Shown here: piece after piece, positions 42,151 through 42,852 of the stretch
Position numbering within the stretch: the first letter of the stretch is position 1
Layout: every line of letters starts with the position of its first letter
Assembly: GCA_020073015.1 (NCBI GenBank)
Contig: JAIQFZ010000026.1
Coordinates: 1-42,852 of the forward strand
DNA from: Terriglobia bacterium
GTDB lineage: Bacteria; Acidobacteriota; Terriglobia; Terriglobales; Acidobacteriaceae
DNA length: 42,852 bases
Direction of reading: 5' to 3'
The notes under the pieces: model-generated
What the model was told of the DNA's origin: nothing
Databases searched by the model: none
The model's input: the letters and a program-made list of their open reading frames with translations, nothing else
Made by a program: the position numbers and the translations under genes

Positions 42151-42225
42151 GCGAGCATGGTATAGCAGCTGGTGCCTCGGGCCTCCAACCCGATGACGCG
42201 AGTTCAACTCTCGCTGCTCGCTCCA
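42151..42225 (+). tRNA. tRNA-Gly (TCC), with C33
   Basis: Acceptor GCGAGCA/TGCTCGC, discriminator T, CCA encoded. Anticodon arm TCGGG-CCTCCAA-CCCGA: position 33 is C instead of the near-universal U. T arm GCGAG-TTCAACT-CTCGC. Confidence 0.88.
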
Positions 42226-42238
42226 TAGATTTTATAAG

Positions 42239-42314
42239 GCGGAAGTCGTCTAGTGGCCAAGACGCGACGTTGCCAACGTCGAAACCGCGGGTTCGAGTCC
42301 CGCCTTCCGCTCCA
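42239..42314 (+). tRNA. tRNA-Gly (GCC)
   Basis: Acceptor GCGGAAG/CTTCCGC, discriminator T, CCA encoded. Anticodon arm CGACG-TTGCCAA-CGTCG; T arm GCGGG-TTCGAGT-CCCGC. Confidence 0.93.
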
Positions 42315-42335
42315 GATTCAGTAAGTAGGTTATGA

Positions 42336-42411
42336 GGCGGTGTAGCCAAGACAGCAAGGCGTCTGCCTGCAAAGGAGATCATCGGGAGTGGAATTCTCCC
42401 CACCGCCTCCA
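42336..42411 (+). tRNA. tRNA-Cys (GCA)
   Basis: Acceptor GGCGGTG/CACCGCC, discriminator T, CCA encoded. Anticodon arm TCTGC-CTGCAAA-GGAGA with one G-G mismatch; T arm GGGAG-TGGAATT-CTCCC. Confidence 0.88.
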
Positions 42412-42432
42412 GATTTCGTGAAGACGTTTTGT

Positions 42433-42504
42433 GCTGGTGTAGCTCAGTAGGAAGAGCACGGGCCTCGTAAGTCCGTGATCGGCGTTCGAATCGCCGCACC
42501 AGCT
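42433..42504 (+). tRNA. tRNA-Thr (CGT)
   Basis: Acceptor GCTGGTG/CACCAGC, discriminator T, followed by CCG rather than CCA, because the next tRNA begins at 42507. Anticodon arm CGGGC-CTCGTAA-GTCCG; T arm CGGCG-TTCGAAT-CGCCG. Confidence 0.9.
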
Positions 42505-42506
42505 CC

Positions 42507-42581
42507 GCTGGTATAGCTCAACGGGAAGAGCAGGCGCATGGTAAGCGCCCGACCGCAGTTCGAGGCTGCGTGCCAGCTCCA
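42507..42581 (+). tRNA. tRNA-Thr (GGT)
   Basis: Acceptor GCTGGTA/TGCCAGC, discriminator T, CCA encoded. Anticodon arm GGCGC-ATGGTAA-GCGCC; T arm CGCAG-TTCGAGG-CTGCG. Acceptor shared with the two flanking Thr genes suggests tandem duplication. Confidence 0.92.
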
Positions 42582-42587
42582 AAGTTT

Positions 42588-42661
42588 GCTGGTCTAGCAC
42601 AGTGGGAGTGCAGAGAGCTTGTACCTCTCCGACGAGTGTTCGATTCACTCGACCAGCTCCA
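42588..42661 (+). tRNA. tRNA-Thr (TGT)
   Basis: Acceptor GCTGGTC/GACCAGC, discriminator T, CCA encoded. Anticodon arm GAGAG-CTTGTAC-CTCTC; T arm GAGTG-TTCGATT-CACTC. Confidence 0.92.
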
Positions 42662-42669
42662 GATTCGAT

Positions 42670-42745
42670 GGCGGGATTGGCCGAATGGCTTAGGCACTGG
42701 ATTGTGGCTCCAGTCACGAGAGTTCGATTCTCCCATCTCGCCCCA
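42670..42745 (+). tRNA. tRNA-His (GTG)
   Basis: Encoded G-1 opposite discriminator C73, the His identity pair; acceptor GCGGGAT/ATCTCGC; CCA encoded. Anticodon arm CTGGA-TTGTGGC-TCCAG; T stem has one A-C mismatch. Confidence 0.92.
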
Positions 42746-42748
42746 ATT

Positions 42749-42822
42749 GGGCGGTTCGTATAACGGGATTACTCACGGCCTGCAACCGTGAAATGCGAGT
42801 TCAATTCTCGCACCGTCCACCA
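42749..42822 (+). tRNA. tRNA-Ala (TGC), with C33
   Basis: Acceptor GGGCGGT/ACCGTCC contains the G3-U70 pair that defines alanine tRNA; discriminator A, CCA encoded. Anticodon arm CACGG-CCTGCAA-CCGTG, again with C at position 33. T arm GCGAG-TTCAATT-CTCGC. Confidence 0.9.
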
Positions 42823-42828
42823 TAGTTT

Positions 42829-42852
42829 GGCTCGGGAACTCGACGGCAGAGT
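42829..42852 (+). tRNA. tRNA, 5' part cut by the window end
   Basis: GGCTCGG, GA, then a D arm ACTC-GACGGCA-GAGT follow the spacing of the array. The anticodon is outside the window. Confidence 0.6.

Overview
The window looks like a chromosomal segment of a GC-rich, Gram-negative soil-type bacterium, most likely an acidobacterium. This rests on short palindromic repeats in nearly every intergenic gap, many exported proteins, and housekeeping genes with a Shine-Dalgarno sequence (L21, L27, Obg, HU, GluQ). The taxon is inferred from general resemblance; no search was run.

Left part (1-27.5 kb), ordinary chromosome with scars. The edge holds the 3' end of an IS630-type transposase abutting a PHP-ATPase (TrlF-type) gene that lacks its 3' end. 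Then come an exported thioredoxin, a giant secreted GH13 glucan hydrolase (3.3-7.5 kb), a ROK sugar kinase, HxlR and MarR regulators with visible operators, a BNR-repeat/MoaD-like cluster, DUF2721, HU, DCC and DUF2071 proteins, a secreted phosphoesterase, GluQ, a lipoprotein, dodecin, the L21-L27-Obg set, a DUF6526 protein and a VKOR-like protein. At least five families of dispersed repeats fill the gaps.

Middle part (27.9-34.9 kb), accessory island. A divergent HTH regulator faces a tight four-gene operon: a DEDDy RNase H-like nuclease fused to DUF429; a small P-loop nucleotide kinase-like protein; a PurZ-type relative of adenylosuccinate synthetase with Gly where PurA has its catalytic Asp; and a dUTPase/Dcd-fold protein with a coiled coil and two C-terminal membrane helices. 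I read this as a nucleotide-sensing or nucleotide-modifying conflict (probably anti-phage) system, and I do not recognise it as described. A serine recombinase, a small basic protein, an XRE regulator and two unknown proteins follow.

Right part (35.2-42.85 kb), two tRNA gene arrays with 19 complete tRNA genes, a twentieth cut by the window end, and a tRNA-like composite I cannot fold as one tRNA. Each array follows an intrinsic terminator, and a minimal reading frame lies just upstream of each terminator. Two tRNAs carry C33 instead of U33. Between the arrays are a membrane protein with a HETGH motif, a PKD-like protein with a long Thr-Pro stalk, a protein with one degenerate and one intact 2-oxoglutarate oxygenase domain, and a GT11-like fucosyltransferase split by a frameshift. 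Together with the recombinase this suggests a large mobile element or phage-derived region continuing past the right edge.
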